The translations under genes were made by a program, and so were the position numbers. Below, piece by piece: positions 1-8,937 of a DNA stretch of 59,414 bases (position 1 is its first letter; each line of letters starts with the position of its first letter). The notes below the pieces were generated by a model. That model was not told the origin of the DNA. It did not search any database and saw nothing but the letters and a program-made list of their open reading frames with translations. Source of the stretch: Phytobacter palmae (GTDB taxonomy: Bacteria; Pseudomonadota; Gammaproteobacteria; Enterobacterales; Enterobacteriaceae). Location: assembly GCA_900112785.1 (NCBI GenBank), contig FONB01000021.1, positions 1-59,414 of the forward strand, in the 5' to 3' direction.

Positions 1-186
1 ACAACGCCGAAGATGTTTTGGCGTGAGAGACGATTTTCAGCTCAGATTCAGAGTCCGAAGGATTTTGCGCTGAGACAAGGCGGCAAACGAAGAAAAGGAA
101 GGAGCATACTGAGGTATGTGACTGACTTTACGAGAGCAGCCAACGCAGTATCAGTGCGAAAGACACAGGACAGAGCACAAAGAATT
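1..186 (+). other. 23S-5S rRNA internal spacer
   Basis: The first bases match the known start of the enterobacterial 23S-5S spacer, so the window seems to open directly after the 23S 3' end. The stretch is about 186 nt up to the 5S gene, roughly twice the E. coli spacer as I remember it. The excess is explained by an ERIC-like palindrome described separately. It would be removed during rRNA processing. No gene is visible here. Confidence 0.8.
61..163 (+). repeat. ERIC-like element inside the rRNA spacer
   Basis: The segment has the ERIC layout: an outer inverted pair (TTTTGCGCTGAGAC near the left end, complementary apart from a few mismatches to TATCAGTGCGAAA at the right), then AAGGCGGCAAACGA, a central GGAGCATACTGAGGTATGTG palindrome, then GCAGCCAACGCA. 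The known ERIC core reads GGAGCTTACATAAGTAAGTG. It is a diverged copy that would fold as an extra stem in the rRNA precursor. Confidence 0.65.
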
Positions 187-306
187 TGCCTGGCGGCTTT
201 AGCGCGGTGGTCCCACCTGACCCCATGCCGAACTCAGAAGTGAAACGCCGTAGCGCCGATGGTAGTGTGGGGTCTCCCCATGTGAGAGTAGGGAACTGCC
301 AGGCAT
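187..306 (+). rRNA. rrf: 5S ribosomal RNA
   Basis: This 120-nt sequence is almost identical to E. coli 5S rRNA, beginning TGCCTGGCGG and ending GAACTGCCAGGCAT, with the two ends pairing as helix I. By synteny with yjaA-yjaB-metA it is the 5S gene of the operon equivalent to rrnE. The large subunit gene lies just upstream, outside the window. Confidence 0.98.
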
Positions 307-320
307 CAAACAAGTGAAGA

Positions 321-346
321 GGCCATCCGCAAGGATGGCCTTTTTG
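321..346 (+). terminator. rRNA operon terminator
   Basis: GGCCATCC, loop GCAA, GGATGGCC, followed by TTTTT. This is a classic intrinsic terminator right after the 5S gene and ends the rRNA operon. Confidence 0.95.
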
Positions 347-375
347 CGTTTTTCCGCATGATAAAGGAATTTTTC

Positions 376-759
376 ATGCCTGTTCTTTATATTCAGGTTC
401 GTAAAAATCATATCACCGTTCGCGACATTGCGCGTAAGCAGAATGTATCCGGCAGCGGTGCCTTTAGCAGTCAACGTCTTCTTATTGCTGATTTTTTTAA
501 AGCCGAAAAAGTACTGTGGGACCTTATCGAGCAGATCCGTCCCAGTTCATGGTTAAGGAAACTGCTGCGCACAGATCGCTTTGATATAGTTATCAGCGCG
601 TTGGAAATGAATGAGGGTGGATTATCACCAGTCGAAGAACGTATCTTGCAGGAAGTCGTCGCGGGTGCGACACGGATGCGTTATCGTCGGTTGATAACCC
701 ACGCACAATCAACGCCACTGAGCGATGATGCTGTGATGGCGTTGATTGCGCAACGGTAA
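376..759 (+). CDS. yjaA: YjaA, stress-induced protein of unknown function
   Basis: A 127-residue cytoplasmic protein that aligns with E. coli YjaA in sequence and length, at the same place after the rRNA operon. In E. coli it is reported as induced by stress such as hydrogen peroxide; its biochemical role is unknown. I see no signal peptide or membrane segment. The upstream ATG at 358 would add six residues, but the one at 376 has AAGGA seven bases before it and matches the E. coli N-terminus (VLYIQVRKNH), so I use it. Confidence 0.9.
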   Translation: MPVLYIQVRKNHITVRDIARKQNVSGSGAFSSQRLLIADFFKAEKVLWDLIEQIRPSSWLRKLLRTDRFDIVISALEMNEGGLSPVEERILQEVVAGATRMRYRRLITHAQSTPLSDDAVMALIAQR

Positions 760-779
760 AAAGATTTAAGCGAGTAACC

Positions 780-1220
780 TCACTTCTGATAGCGTAAATG
801 CAGCAGCGGATATGACCTGCCGGAATCATCTTTTTCGCTTCGCCCGGTTACCCTAAAACCCAGCTTAAGGTAGAACCCAATGGCTTGCTCGTTCTGCTCA
901 TTAACGTTGGTCGTTAAGTCGGGCGCCAGTAACAGAGCGTGTTCTACCAGTCGTTTCCCCACCCCGCTGCCGCGAACGTCAGGATCAATAAACAGTGCAT
1001 CCATATGCTTTTCGGTGAGTAGCATAAACCCGACGGGTTCATCCTGTTCATTGGCGGCAACCCAAAGTGGCGCCGCCGGTAAAAACGCACTCACCTGCTC
1101 TTCCAGTTCTGCCCGATAATCTTTAGACAAAAAGTCATGTGTAGCATCGACTGAGCGGCACCAGATAGCTATCAGTCTCTCTCCTTCTTCAGGTCGCGAA
1201 CGACGAATACTAATAACCAT
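780..1220 (-). CDS. yjaB: YjaB, GNAT-family N-acetyltransferase
   Basis: A 146-residue GNAT acetyltransferase matching E. coli YjaB. The acetyl-CoA binding signature is visible as DPDVRGSGVGKRLVEHAL (around residues 77-95, the Q/RxxGxG/A loop), preceded by the usual beta strand MDALFID and followed by NEQNEQAIGFYLKLGF. The physiological acceptor is uncertain. It is convergent with yjaA and points away from metA, as in E. coli. Confidence 0.93.
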   Translation of the reverse strand: MVISIRRSRPEEGERLIAIWCRSVDATHDFLSKDYRAELEEQVSAFLPAAPLWVAANEQDEPVGFMLLTEKHMDALFIDPDVRGSGVGKRLVEHALLLAPDLTTNVNEQNEQAIGFYLKLGFRVTGRSEKDDSGRSYPLLHLRYQK

Positions 1221-1333
1221 ATTGTCTCCTGTTATGCGTGCTTATATTCTAACGCAAATACTTCCATGAAACTTTCTCACCTTCTACATGCAGACTCGAC
1301 ATTTGCTTTATTCCTGGGTATCTTCGGCTATCT

Positions 1334-1357
1334 GGATGTCTAAACGTTTAAACGTAT
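1334..1357 (+). promoter_or_regulatory. Three tandem MetJ boxes upstream of metA
   Basis: Three contiguous 8-mers, GGATGTCT, AAACGTTT and AAACGTAT, resemble the MetJ consensus AGACGTCT and sit just upstream of the metA start. MetJ with S-adenosylmethionine binds such tandem boxes cooperatively, so metA should be methionine-repressed as in E. coli. Confidence 0.85.
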
Positions 1358-1375
1358 GCAGTGAGGATATAAGTT

Positions 1376-2305
1376 ATGCCGATTCGGGTGCAGGACGAGC
1401 TACCAGCCGTCAATTTCTTGCGTGATGAAAATGTCTTCGTGATGACGACATCGCGTGCTACAGGTCAGGAAATTCGTCCGCTCAAAGTGCTTATCCTCAA
1501 CCTGATGCCGAAGAAGATTGAGACAGAGAACCAGTTTCTGAGGTTACTCTCCAACTCGCCACTGCAGGTGGACATCAAGCTACTGCGCATTGACGCGCGT
1601 GAATCACGCAACACGCCAGTGGAACACCTCAATAATTTCTACTGTAACTTCGATGAAATCAGCGAAGAAAACTTCGATGGCTTGATTGTCACCGGTGCGC
1701 CACTGGGTCTGGTCGAATTTAATGATGTTGCCTACTGGCCGCAGATTAAACAGGTACTGGAGTGGGCAAAAGATCATGTCACTTCCACACTGTTTGTCTG
1801 TTGGGCAGTACAAGCCGCACTGAATATCCTTTACGGTATTCCTAAGCAAACCCGTAGTGAAAAGCTTTCCGGCGTCTATGAGCACCACATTTTGCATCCA
1901 CATGCTCTGCTGACCCGTGGTTTTGATGATACTTTCCTTGCACCGCACTCACGCTATGCCGATTTCCCCGCTGCGCTGATTCGTGATTATACCGACCTGG
2001 AAATCCTGGCTGAGACCGATCAGGGCGATGCCTATCTGTTTGCAAGTAAAGATAAGCGTATTGCCTTTGTTACTGGTCATCCTGAGTACGACGCAAATAC
2101 CCTGGCGGGTGAATATTTCCGTGATGTTGAGGCCGGACTGTCGCCGGACATTCCCTATAACTATTTTCCGAAAAACGATCCCCGGAATAAACCACATGCG
2201 ACATGGCGTAGCCATGGCAATCTGCTGTTTACCAACTGGCTGAACTATTACGTTTACCAGATTACGCCGTTTGATCTGAGCCATATGAATCCAACGCTTG
2301 ATTAA
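1376..2305 (+). CDS. metA: Homoserine O-succinyltransferase MetA
   Basis: A 309-residue cytoplasmic enzyme that transfers succinyl from succinyl-CoA to homoserine, the first committed step of methionine synthesis. The catalytic residues are in their E. coli positions: Cys142 in [11 protein letters not shown], and His235 and Glu237 in FVTGHPEYD. The fold is related to class I glutamine amidotransferases. The start follows GTGAGGA with eight bases between. Regulation is by the MetJ boxes at 1334-1357; a terminator follows at 2346. Confidence 0.98.
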   Translation: MPIRVQDELPAVNFLRDENVFVMTTSRATGQEIRPLKVLILNLMPKKIETENQFLRLLSNSPLQVDIKLLRIDARESRNTPVEHLNNFYCNFDEISEENFDGLIVTGAPLGLVEFNDVAYWPQIKQVLEWAKDHVTSTLFVCWAVQAALNILYGIPKQTRSEKLSGVYEHHILHPHALLTRGFDDTFLAPHSRYADFPAALIRDYTDLEILAETDQGDAYLFASKDKRIAFVTGHPEYDANTLAGEYFRDVEAGLSPDIPYNYFPKNDPRNKPHATWRSHGNLLFTNWLNYYVYQITPFDLSHMNPTLD

Positions 2306-2345
2306 CGTTTCAGCAAGATCCTAAAGCGTTTCAGCATCCCATTTC

Positions 2346-2367
2346 AGGCACCTTCGGGTGCCTTTTT
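2346..2367 (+). terminator. metA terminator
   Basis: GGCACC, TTCG tetraloop, GGTGCC, then TTTTT: a strong intrinsic terminator about 40 bases after the metA stop. Confidence 0.95.
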
Positions 2368-2444
2368 CATGCCTGAAATCCCCTCCATCAAATGTTCAAA
2401 TTTTAAATTTATTGTTATCAATAGGTTAAGTTCATTTTTAAATT

Positions 2445-2471
2445 AAAATGGAAATTGTTTTTGATTTTGAA
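2445..2471 (+). promoter_or_regulatory. IclR operator of the aceBAK operon
   Basis: AAAATGGAAATTGTTTTTG followed by ATTTTGAAA is nearly the same as the E. coli aceB IclR site and contains the TGGAAAT half of the IclR palindrome. It lies about 100 bases before the aceB start in an AT-rich promoter region. IclR represses the glyoxylate shunt here unless acetate is available. I did not fix exact -10/-35 boxes. Confidence 0.8.
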
Positions 2472-2570
2472 AATTAAATGAGTAGTCTTAATTGTGCTGA
2501 ACGAAAACCATACAACGATCTTTCGTTCGCGTTGGGGAGTGTACGCGGATCAACGATGAGGAGCAGCGCA

Positions 2571-4172
2571 ATGACACAACAGGCAACGACGACAGGTGAG
2601 TTGGCTTTTAACAAGCCTTATGGCGAAATGGAAAAGCAAATTCTGACCCCGGAAGCGGTCGAATTCCTTACTGAACTGGTGACACGCTTTACGCCACAGC
2701 GCAATAAGTTACTGGCCGCGCGTATGCAACAGCAGCAGGATATCGACAACGGAAAGCTGCCTGATTTTATTTCGGAAACGAATTCCATTCGTGAGGGTGA
2801 CTGGACCATTCGCGGTATTCCACAGGATTTACAGGATCGCCGTGTTGAAATCACCGGGCCGGTTGAACGCAAGATGGTGATCAATGCGCTCAATGCCAAT
2901 GTGAAAGTCTTCATGGCGGATTTCGAAGATTCCCTTTCGCCGGACTGGAATAAAGTGATTGATGGCCAAATTAACCTGCGTGATGCAGTGAACGGCACCA
3001 TCAGCTATACCAACGAAGCCGGAAAAATCTACCAACTCAAACCCGATCCGGCGGTCCTGATATGTCGCGTCCGTGGCCTGCATCTGCCAGAAAAGCATGT
3101 CACCTGGCGCGGCGAAGCCATTCCCGGCAGTCTCTTCGACTTTGCACTTTATTTCTTCCACAACCATAAAGCGTTGCTGGCAAAAGGCAGCGGTCCTTAC
3201 TTTTATCTGCCCAAGACCCAGGCGTGGCAGGAAGCAGCATGGTGGAGTGAAGTCTTCTGCTATGCCGAAGACCGCTTCGGCCTGCCGCGCGGCACCATCA
3301 AGGCCACTTTGCTGATTGAGACGCTGCCTGCCGTCTTCCAGATGGATGAAATCCTCTATGCGTTGCGTGACCACATTGTTGGTCTGAACTGTGGTCGTTG
3401 GGATTACATCTTTAGCTATATCAAAACCTTAAAAAACCACCCGGATCGTGTACTGCCCGATCGTCAGGTGGTCACGATGGATAAACCGTTCCTGAGCGCC
3501 TATTCGCGGCTGCTGATTAAGACCTGTCACCGCCGCGGCGCGTTCGCAATGGGCGGAATGGCGGCATTTATTCCCAGTAAAGATGCTGAGCGGAACAACC
3601 AGGTGCTCAATAAAGTGAAAGCGGACAAATTGCTGGAAGCCAACAACGGTCATGACGGCACGTGGATTGCGCATCCGGGGCTGGCAGATACCGCTATGGC
3701 TGTCTTTAACGAAGTACTGGGTGCAAATAAAAACCAGCTGACGGTGACTCGCGAGAGCGATGCCCCCACCACGGCAGATCAACTGCTGGCTGCCTGCGAT
3801 GGCGAACGGACAGAAGAGGGGATGCGCGCCAACATTCGCGTGGCCGTTCAGTACATTGAAGCGTGGATCTCCGGCAACGGCTGCGTACCGATTTACGGTC
3901 TGATGGAAGATGCGGCAACGGCTGAAATTTCGCGCACATCAATCTGGCAGTGGATCCATCACGAGAAAACGCTCAGCAATGGTAAGCCGGTCACGAAGGC
4001 CCTGTTCCGTCAAATGCTGGCCGAAGAGATGCTGGTGATTCAGGAAGAGTTGGGGGAACACCGCTTTAGTAGCGGACGTTTCGATGATGCCGCTCGCCTG
4101 ATGGAACAGATCACGACCTCTGATGAGTTAATCGACTTCCTGACGTTGCCAGGCTACCGCCTGCTGGCCTGA
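2571..4172 (+). CDS. aceB: Malate synthase A
   Basis: A 533-residue enzyme that condenses glyoxylate with acetyl-CoA to malate, the second glyoxylate-shunt step. It aligns throughout with E. coli AceB, including FMADFEDSLSPDWNK, LNCGRWDYIFSYIK and CHRRGAFAMGGMAAFIPS. The frame is open 31 codons upstream to an ATG at 2478, but ATG 2571 has GAGGAG seven bases before it and gives the E. coli length, so it is chosen. First gene of aceBAK, under the IclR site at 2445. Confidence 0.97.
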   Translation: MTQQATTTGELAFNKPYGEMEKQILTPEAVEFLTELVTRFTPQRNKLLAARMQQQQDIDNGKLPDFISETNSIREGDWTIRGIPQDLQDRRVEITGPVERKMVINALNANVKVFMADFEDSLSPDWNKVIDGQINLRDAVNGTISYTNEAGKIYQLKPDPAVLICRVRGLHLPEKHVTWRGEAIPGSLFDFALYFFHNHKALLAKGSGPYFYLPKTQAWQEAAWWSEVFCYAEDRFGLPRGTIKATLLIETLPAVFQMDEILYALRDHIVGLNCGRWDYIFSYIKTLKNHPDRVLPDRQVVTMDKPFLSAYSRLLIKTCHRRGAFAMGGMAAFIPSKDAERNNQVLNKVKADKLLEANNGHDGTWIAHPGLADTAMAVFNEVLGANKNQLTVTRESDAPTTADQLLAACDGERTEEGMRANIRVAVQYIEAWISGNGCVPIYGLMEDAATAEISRTSIWQWIHHEKTLSNGKPVTKALFRQMLAEEMLVIQEELGEHRFSSGRFDDAARLMEQITTSDELIDFLTLPGYRLLA

Positions 4173-4328
4173 TGACCCAGGCAATTTTGTTCGCCATTAG
4201 TGGCCCCGGGCAGGGCTCAAAACCTTACGTACTCTAAGTACGCTGCGGTTTTGCGCGCCTTCCCGTGACCAGACTGCTTTCACCAATAACGCCTGGGAAG
4301 CCAGGACGATAATATGGAGCATCTGCAC
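4173..4328 (+). repeat. Palindromic spacer between aceB and aceA
   Basis: This 156-base gap is much longer than I expect from E. coli and holds a large imperfect palindrome. Its centre is CGTACTCTAAGTACG, flanked by AAAACC/GGTTTT and then GGCCCCGGGCAGGG against CCTTCCCGTGACC. It looks like a dispersed enterobacterial repeat, though not a clear ERIC or REP. Being transcribed, it could affect the relative levels of aceB and aceA message. Confidence 0.55.
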
Positions 4329-5633
4329 ATGAAAACCCGTACCCAACAAATCGAAGAACTGCAAAAAGAATGGACTAAACCTCGCTGGGAAGGCATCACC
4401 CGTCCTTATAGCGCGGAAGAAGTGGTGAAATTACGTGGCTCGGTGAACCCGGAATGCACGCTGGCGCAGATGGGGGCAGCCAAAATGTGGCGTCTGCTGC
4501 ATGGTGAGGCGAAAAAAGGCTATATCAACAGCCTTGGCGCGTTGACTGGCGGGCAGGCATTGCAGCAGGCGAAAGCAGGCATCGAAGCGATTTATCTGTC
4601 GGGCTGGCAGGTAGCGGCAGATGCGAACCTGGCCTCCAGCATGTATCCGGATCAATCGCTCTACCCGGCCAACTCCGTTCCGGCGGTGGTCGATCGGATC
4701 AACAACACCTTCCGCCGTGCGGATCAGATCCAATGGTCTGCCGGTATTGAACCAAACGATCCACGTTACACCGATTATTTCCTGCCGATCGTGGCGGACG
4801 CCGAAGCCGGTTTTGGCGGCGTGCTGAATGCCTTTGAACTGATGAAATCGATGATTGAAGCCGGTGCAGCGGCCGTTCACTTCGAAGATCAGCTGGCCTC
4901 GGTGAAAAAATGCGGTCATATGGGCGGGAAAGTGCTGGTACCGACACAAGAGGCGATTCAGAAACTGGTGGCCGCGCGTCTGGCAGCAGATGTAATGGGC
5001 GTACCGACGCTGGTGATTGCCCGTACCGATGCGGATGCTGCGGACCTGATCACTTCCGATTGCGACCCTTATGATAGCGAATTCATCACCGGCGAGCGTA
5101 CCAGCGAAGGATTCTACCGTACCCGCGCTGGGATCGAACAGGCTATTAGCCGTGGTCTGGCGTATGCTCCGTACGCCGATCTGGTGTGGTGTGAAACCTC
5201 AACACCTGATCTGGCGCTGGCGAAACGCTTTGCCGATGCTATTCATGCGAAATTCCCGGGCAAACTGCTGGCGTATAACTGCTCACCGTCCTTCAACTGG
5301 CAGAAAAACCTGGATGATAAAACCATTGCCAGCTTCCAGCAGCAGCTGTCGGATATGGGCTACAAATATCAGTTTATTACCCTGGCGGGCATTCACAGTA
5401 TGTGGTTCAACATGTTCGATCTCGCACACGCCTACGCACAGGGTGAGGGGATGCGGCACTACGTCGAAAAAGTGCAGCAGCCTGAATTTGCTGCCGCCAA
5501 AGAGGGCTACACCTTCGTTTCTCACCAGCAGGAGGTGGGCACCGGCTACTTCGATAAAGTGACCACCATTATTCAGGGCGGGGCATCCTCTGTTACCGCG
5601 TTAACAGGCTCGACGGAAGAAGCTCAGTTCTGA
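4329..5633 (+). CDS. aceA: Isocitrate lyase
   Basis: A 434-residue enzyme that cleaves isocitrate to succinate and glyoxylate, committing carbon to the glyoxylate shunt. The active-site signature KKCGH is at residues 193-197 with catalytic Cys195. [10 protein letters not shown] (metal and substrate binding) and NCSPSFNW are also present. The start at 4329 has GGAG nine bases upstream and matches E. coli. The frame continues five codons upstream to an in-frame ATG at 4314 that lacks a better ribosome site. Confidence 0.98.
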   Translation: MKTRTQQIEELQKEWTKPRWEGITRPYSAEEVVKLRGSVNPECTLAQMGAAKMWRLLHGEAKKGYINSLGALTGGQALQQAKAGIEAIYLSGWQVAADANLASSMYPDQSLYPANSVPAVVDRINNTFRRADQIQWSAGIEPNDPRYTDYFLPIVADAEAGFGGVLNAFELMKSMIEAGAAAVHFEDQLASVKKCGHMGGKVLVPTQEAIQKLVAARLAADVMGVPTLVIARTDADAADLITSDCDPYDSEFITGERTSEGFYRTRAGIEQAISRGLAYAPYADLVWCETSTPDLALAKRFADAIHAKFPGKLLAYNCSPSFNWQKNLDDKTIASFQQQLSDMGYKYQFITLAGIHSMWFNMFDLAHAYAQGEGMRHYVEKVQQPEFAAAKEGYTFVSHQQEVGTGYFDKVTTIIQGGASSVTALTGSTEEAQF

Positions 5634-5635
5634 CG

Positions 5636-5738
5636 CCCCTCACTTTAACCCTCTCCCCACGGGAGAGGGGATCGGTGTTCAGGGCTGGCTGGATAATATT
5701 TCCTCCTCTCCCTGTCTGGAGAGGGGCAGGGTGAGGGG
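5636..5738 (+). repeat. Nested palindromes between aceA and aceK
   Basis: Two hairpins, CCTCTCCC-CAC-GGGAGAGG at 5649-5667 and CCTCTCC-CTGTCT-GGAGAGG at 5705-5724, lie inside a larger pairing of CACTTTAACCCTCTCC with GGAGAGGGGCAGGGTG. In E. coli this gap holds REP-type stem-loops thought to keep aceK expression far below aceBA; this unit is a different sequence in the same place. A related GC-rich palindrome follows yjbH at 34333. Confidence 0.7.
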
Positions 5739-5747
5739 AACGATGCG

Positions 5748-7490
5748 ATGTCGCGTGGCATGGAATTACTGATTGCACAAACCATTCTGCAAGGTTTCGA
5801 CGCGCAATACGGGCGCTTTCTGGAAGTCACTGCCGGCGCACAGCAGCGTTTCGAACTGGCTGACTGGCATGCCGTTCAGCAGGCGATGAAGCAACGTATC
5901 CATCTTTACGATCACCACGTCGGGCTGGTTGTGGAACAGTTGCGCTGCATCACCGACAGCCAGCGACCGGACGCTGAATTTCTGCTGCGGGTGAAAGAGC
6001 ATTACACTCGTCTTTTGCCGGACTACCCGCGCTTCGAAATTGCGGAGAGTTTTTTTAACTCCGTTTACTGCCGCTTGTTCGATCACCGCTCGCTTAGCCC
6101 CGAGCGCCTGTTTATTTTTAGCTCACAGCCGGAACGACGCTTTCGTACCATTCCGCGCCCGCTGGCAAAGGACTTCTGGCCTGAGCGTGGCTGGGAATCC
6201 CTGTTAACCAAGGTACTATCCGATCTGCCGTTGCGCCTGCCCTGGCAGGATAAAACGCGGGACGTTGGTTATATCATTACTCACCTGACAGAGACATTTG
6301 GCGCAGATACGTTGCGTCAGTCCCATTTGCAGGTAGCAAACGAGCTGTTTTACCGTAATAAAGCGGCGTGGCTGGTGGGCAAATTGATCACCCCTGCGGG
6401 CACGTTTCCCTTCCTGTTGCCGATTCATCGTACGGACGAAGGCGAGCTGTTTGTCGATACCTGTCTGACTTCACACTCGGAAGCCAGTATCGTCTTCGGC
6501 TTCGCTCGCTCCTATTTTATGGTATATGCCCCGCTACCGGCAGCCACCGTCGAGTGGCTACGGGAGATCCTGCCGGGGAAAACCACTGCCGAACTGTATA
6601 TGGCTATTGGTTGCCAGAAGCATGGTAAGACTGAAAGCTATCGCGAATACCTGAACTATATCCACGCCTCGGACGAACAGTTTATTGAGGCTCCGGGCAT
6701 TCGCGGCATGGTGATGCTGGTCTTTACACTGCCGGGCTTTGATAGGGTCTTTAAGATCATCAAAGATAAATTCCCGCCACAAAAAGAGATGAGCGCGGCG
6801 CATGTACGTGCCTGCTATCAACTGGTAAAGGAACATGATCGCGTCGGGCGAATGGCGGATACGCAGGAGTTCGAACACTTTGTTCTGGAAAAGCGCCAGA
6901 TTGACCCGGCGTTAATGGCGCTATTGCTCCAGGAGGCGCCGCAGAAAATCACGGACCTTGGGGATCGCATCTCCATCAGCCATCTCTATATTGAGCGTCG
7001 CATGGTGCCGCTTAATATCTGGTTTGAGCGGGTTCGTGGTTCGCAGTTGCGCGATGCGGTGGAAGAGTACGGGAACGCCATCCGTCAGCTTGCTGCAGCG
7101 AATATTTTTCCCGGCGATATGCTGTTTAAAAACTTTGGCGTCACCCGACACGGGCGCGTGGTGTTCTACGACTATGACGAGATCTGTTATATGACAGAGG
7201 TCAACTTCCGTGATATTCCACCGCCGCGTTATCCGGAAGATGAATTGAGTGCTGAACCCTGGTACAGCGTCGCGCCAGGGGATGTGTTCCCGGAGGAGTT
7301 CCGCCATTGGTTGTGCGCCGATCCGGAAATCGGCCCGCTGTTTGAAGAGATGCATGCCGATCTACTGCGTGCCGATTACTGGCGGAGCCTGCAGGAACGC
7401 ATCAAAAATGGCCATGTTGAGGACGTCTATGCCTACCGTCGTCGCCAGCGCTTTTGCGTTCGCTATGGCAACCTGCAGCAGGCGGGGTAA
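5748..7490 (+). CDS. aceK: Isocitrate dehydrogenase kinase/phosphatase
   Basis: A 580-residue bifunctional enzyme that phosphorylates and dephosphorylates isocitrate dehydrogenase, setting the split between the TCA cycle and glyoxylate shunt. It aligns with E. coli AceK (578 residues) end to end, including [20 protein letters not shown], the ATP-site segment [12 protein letters not shown] and the C-terminal [20 protein letters not shown] with its metal-binding acidic cluster. The ribosome site before ATG 5748 is weak (AGGGGAACG), in keeping with low expression of the operon's last gene. Confidence 0.96.
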   Translation: MSRGMELLIAQTILQGFDAQYGRFLEVTAGAQQRFELADWHAVQQAMKQRIHLYDHHVGLVVEQLRCITDSQRPDAEFLLRVKEHYTRLLPDYPRFEIAESFFNSVYCRLFDHRSLSPERLFIFSSQPERRFRTIPRPLAKDFWPERGWESLLTKVLSDLPLRLPWQDKTRDVGYIITHLTETFGADTLRQSHLQVANELFYRNKAAWLVGKLITPAGTFPFLLPIHRTDEGELFVDTCLTSHSEASIVFGFARSYFMVYAPLPAATVEWLREILPGKTTAELYMAIGCQKHGKTESYREYLNYIHASDEQFIEAPGIRGMVMLVFTLPGFDRVFKIIKDKFPPQKEMSAAHVRACYQLVKEHDRVGRMADTQEFEHFVLEKRQIDPALMALLLQEAPQKITDLGDRISISHLYIERRMVPLNIWFERVRGSQLRDAVEEYGNAIRQLAAANIFPGDMLFKNFGVTRHGRVVFYDYDEICYMTEVNFRDIPPPRYPEDELSAEPWYSVAPGDVFPEEFRHWLCADPEIGPLFEEMHADLLRADYWRSLQERIKNGHVEDVYAYRRRQRFCVRYGNLQQAG

Positions 7491-7504
7491 ACAGGCAGCC
7501 TGGT

Positions 7505-7918
7505 TTAAGCTACCTCAACGACGGCAAATTCTTCAAAAATCAGCTCCATATCCGCAGTCCAGGTGCCTTCACGTTCGAAGAATGCCTGATGCGCCGATTG
7601 CCAGTAAGCCAGGCTCAAATCACCTTCACCTTCCAGCGCGGCGAGCTCAGAACTCATTTCGTTAAAACGGATGAGCCTGAGCGCCAGAGTGCGTATCACG
7701 CATACCGCTTTACCTTTGCCGTCCAGCACTATGTGATATGCCCCAGGGGCCACGGGTGGTTGTTCTTGCTGATAGCTGGCAAGCGAGCAGCAGGTTCCGC
7801 GCTTCTTCCCCGCAACGACCAGGGCCGCCAGCTCGTCGGCCAGTTCCGGTGAATCGCCGAACGACCAGCAAAAAGCCGAAGGATATTTATCCTGCCAGTA
7901 TGATTTCAGGTCAGCCAT
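7505..7918 (-). CDS. ASCH-domain protein, YhfF-like
   Basis: A 137-residue protein that reads like the YhfF-type ASCH family (PUA-like fold, predicted RNA or nucleotide-modification binding). The cues are an N-terminal W-x(n)-FGDSPELADELAALVVAGKKRGTCC segment, then PGAYHIVLDGKGKAVCVIRT and EFNEMSSE-like motifs. The start overlaps the iclR stop by eight bases, so the two are probably co-transcribed. This slot between aceK and iclR holds arpA in E. coli. Substrate and role are unknown. Confidence 0.75.
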   Translation of the reverse strand: MADLKSYWQDKYPSAFCWSFGDSPELADELAALVVAGKKRGTCCSLASYQQEQPPVAPGAYHIVLDGKGKAVCVIRTLALRLIRFNEMSSELAALEGEGDLSLAYWQSAHQAFFEREGTWTADMELIFEEFAVVEVA

Positions 7919-8744
7919 TTTGCCGCATTCCTCCCCAGGCGGCCGTCACCTCTTTGGCCCCTTTAATCGCCAGCGCGCCCAGCTCAGTCACACGGTCATC
8001 GGTGATGCGGGAAATCGGCCCCGAAATAGAGATCGCGGCAAACGGTACGCCGTGTTCATCATAAATGCAGGCGGCGACGCAGCGCAGGCCAAGTGCATGT
8101 TCTTCATCATCAAACGAGTACCCGCGCTTGCGAGTCTGGGCCAGGTCTTCTTTCAGATGCACTGGTGATACCAGCGTGGCATGGGTATAGGCATGCAACC
8201 CTTTGCGGTGCAGCAGACCGGAGACCTGGTCATCGTTCAAGTAGGCGAGAAACGCCTTGCCTGCGCCGGAAGCGTGCATCGGCAGCTTCCCGCCAATGGG
8301 CGCTGACATGCGCATCAGTTGGGTACACTGCACCTGGTCTATAATTATGGCCTGATGATCGCTTTGGTCGAGCACCGCAAGGTTGACCGTCTCGCCGGAA
8401 TCTTCCATTAGTTTGCGCAGGATGGGATGGACTATCGCCATCAGGTTGCGGCTTTGCAAAAAGCTGCTGCCGACGATAAACGCGTGGGCACCAACGGACC
8501 AGTGACCGAGTTCGCCTACCTGTCGTACAAAGCCGAGCTGCTGCATGGTAGTGAGCAGACGGTGGGTGGTGGAGTTGGGCAGACCGGCCTGTTGCGCCAG
8601 CTCGGTGAGCGCAACGCTACCATGGGATTCGGCGATTGACTCAAGCAGTTTGAGTCCACGCGTCAGAGACTGGACTTGCCCGGTAGCCTGAGCGGCGGGG
8701 GCGGCGGGTTTTCTGCCGCGTTTAGCGGGAACAGTGGCAACCAT
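7911..8744 (-). CDS. iclR: Transcriptional repressor IclR
   Basis: A 277-residue repressor matching E. coli IclR (274). A basic N-terminal tail (AKRGRKPAAP) leads into a winged helix-turn-helix at about residues 28-90 (LTELAQQAGLPNSTTHRLLTTM), followed by the effector domain (GKLPMHASGAGKAFLA, ISISGPISRI). It represses aceBAK and itself; glyoxylate and pyruvate are the known opposing effectors. ATG at 8744 is preceded by AAGGAG. An operator-like site lies just upstream at 8767. Confidence 0.97.
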   Translation of the reverse strand: MVATVPAKRGRKPAAPAAQATGQVQSLTRGLKLLESIAESHGSVALTELAQQAGLPNSTTHRLLTTMQQLGFVRQVGELGHWSVGAHAFIVGSSFLQSRNLMAIVHPILRKLMEDSGETVNLAVLDQSDHQAIIIDQVQCTQLMRMSAPIGGKLPMHASGAGKAFLAYLNDDQVSGLLHRKGLHAYTHATLVSPVHLKEDLAQTRKRGYSFDDEEHALGLRCVAACIYDEHGVPFAAISISGPISRITDDRVTELGALAIKGAKEVTAAWGGMRQNG

Positions 8745-8766
8745 GGCTGACTCCTTTTCTGTATCG

Positions 8767-8780
8767 TGGAAATCATTTTC
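8767..8780 (-). promoter_or_regulatory. IclR autoregulatory operator
   Basis: TGGAAATCATTTTC closely matches the IclR palindrome TGGAAATnATTTCCA and lies 23 bases upstream of the iclR start, where E. coli IclR represses its own gene. Confidence 0.75.
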
Positions 8781-8833
8781 GTTTTATTTAATTATAATGC
8801 AACTCTGACGCGGACTGATCGGATGAGTTCAAA

Positions 8834-8846
8834 TGAACATCTCTCA
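8834..8846 (+). promoter_or_regulatory. Possible MetR site upstream of metH
   Basis: TGAACATCTCTCA differs at one base from the MetR consensus TGAA-N5-TTCA and lies about 90 bases before metH, a gene MetR activates in E. coli. The neighbouring GTTCAAATGAAC palindrome at 8827-8838 overlaps it and may be part of the site. Confidence 0.4.
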
Positions 8847-8937
8847 TGTTAACCCTGTGTGCCTTTTCCGCTCTGTCAGTTTGTGCCAGTATGTCCTGCT
8901 GGCCTTTTGGCCTGGTTGAGCGTTGTCGGGAGCACGT

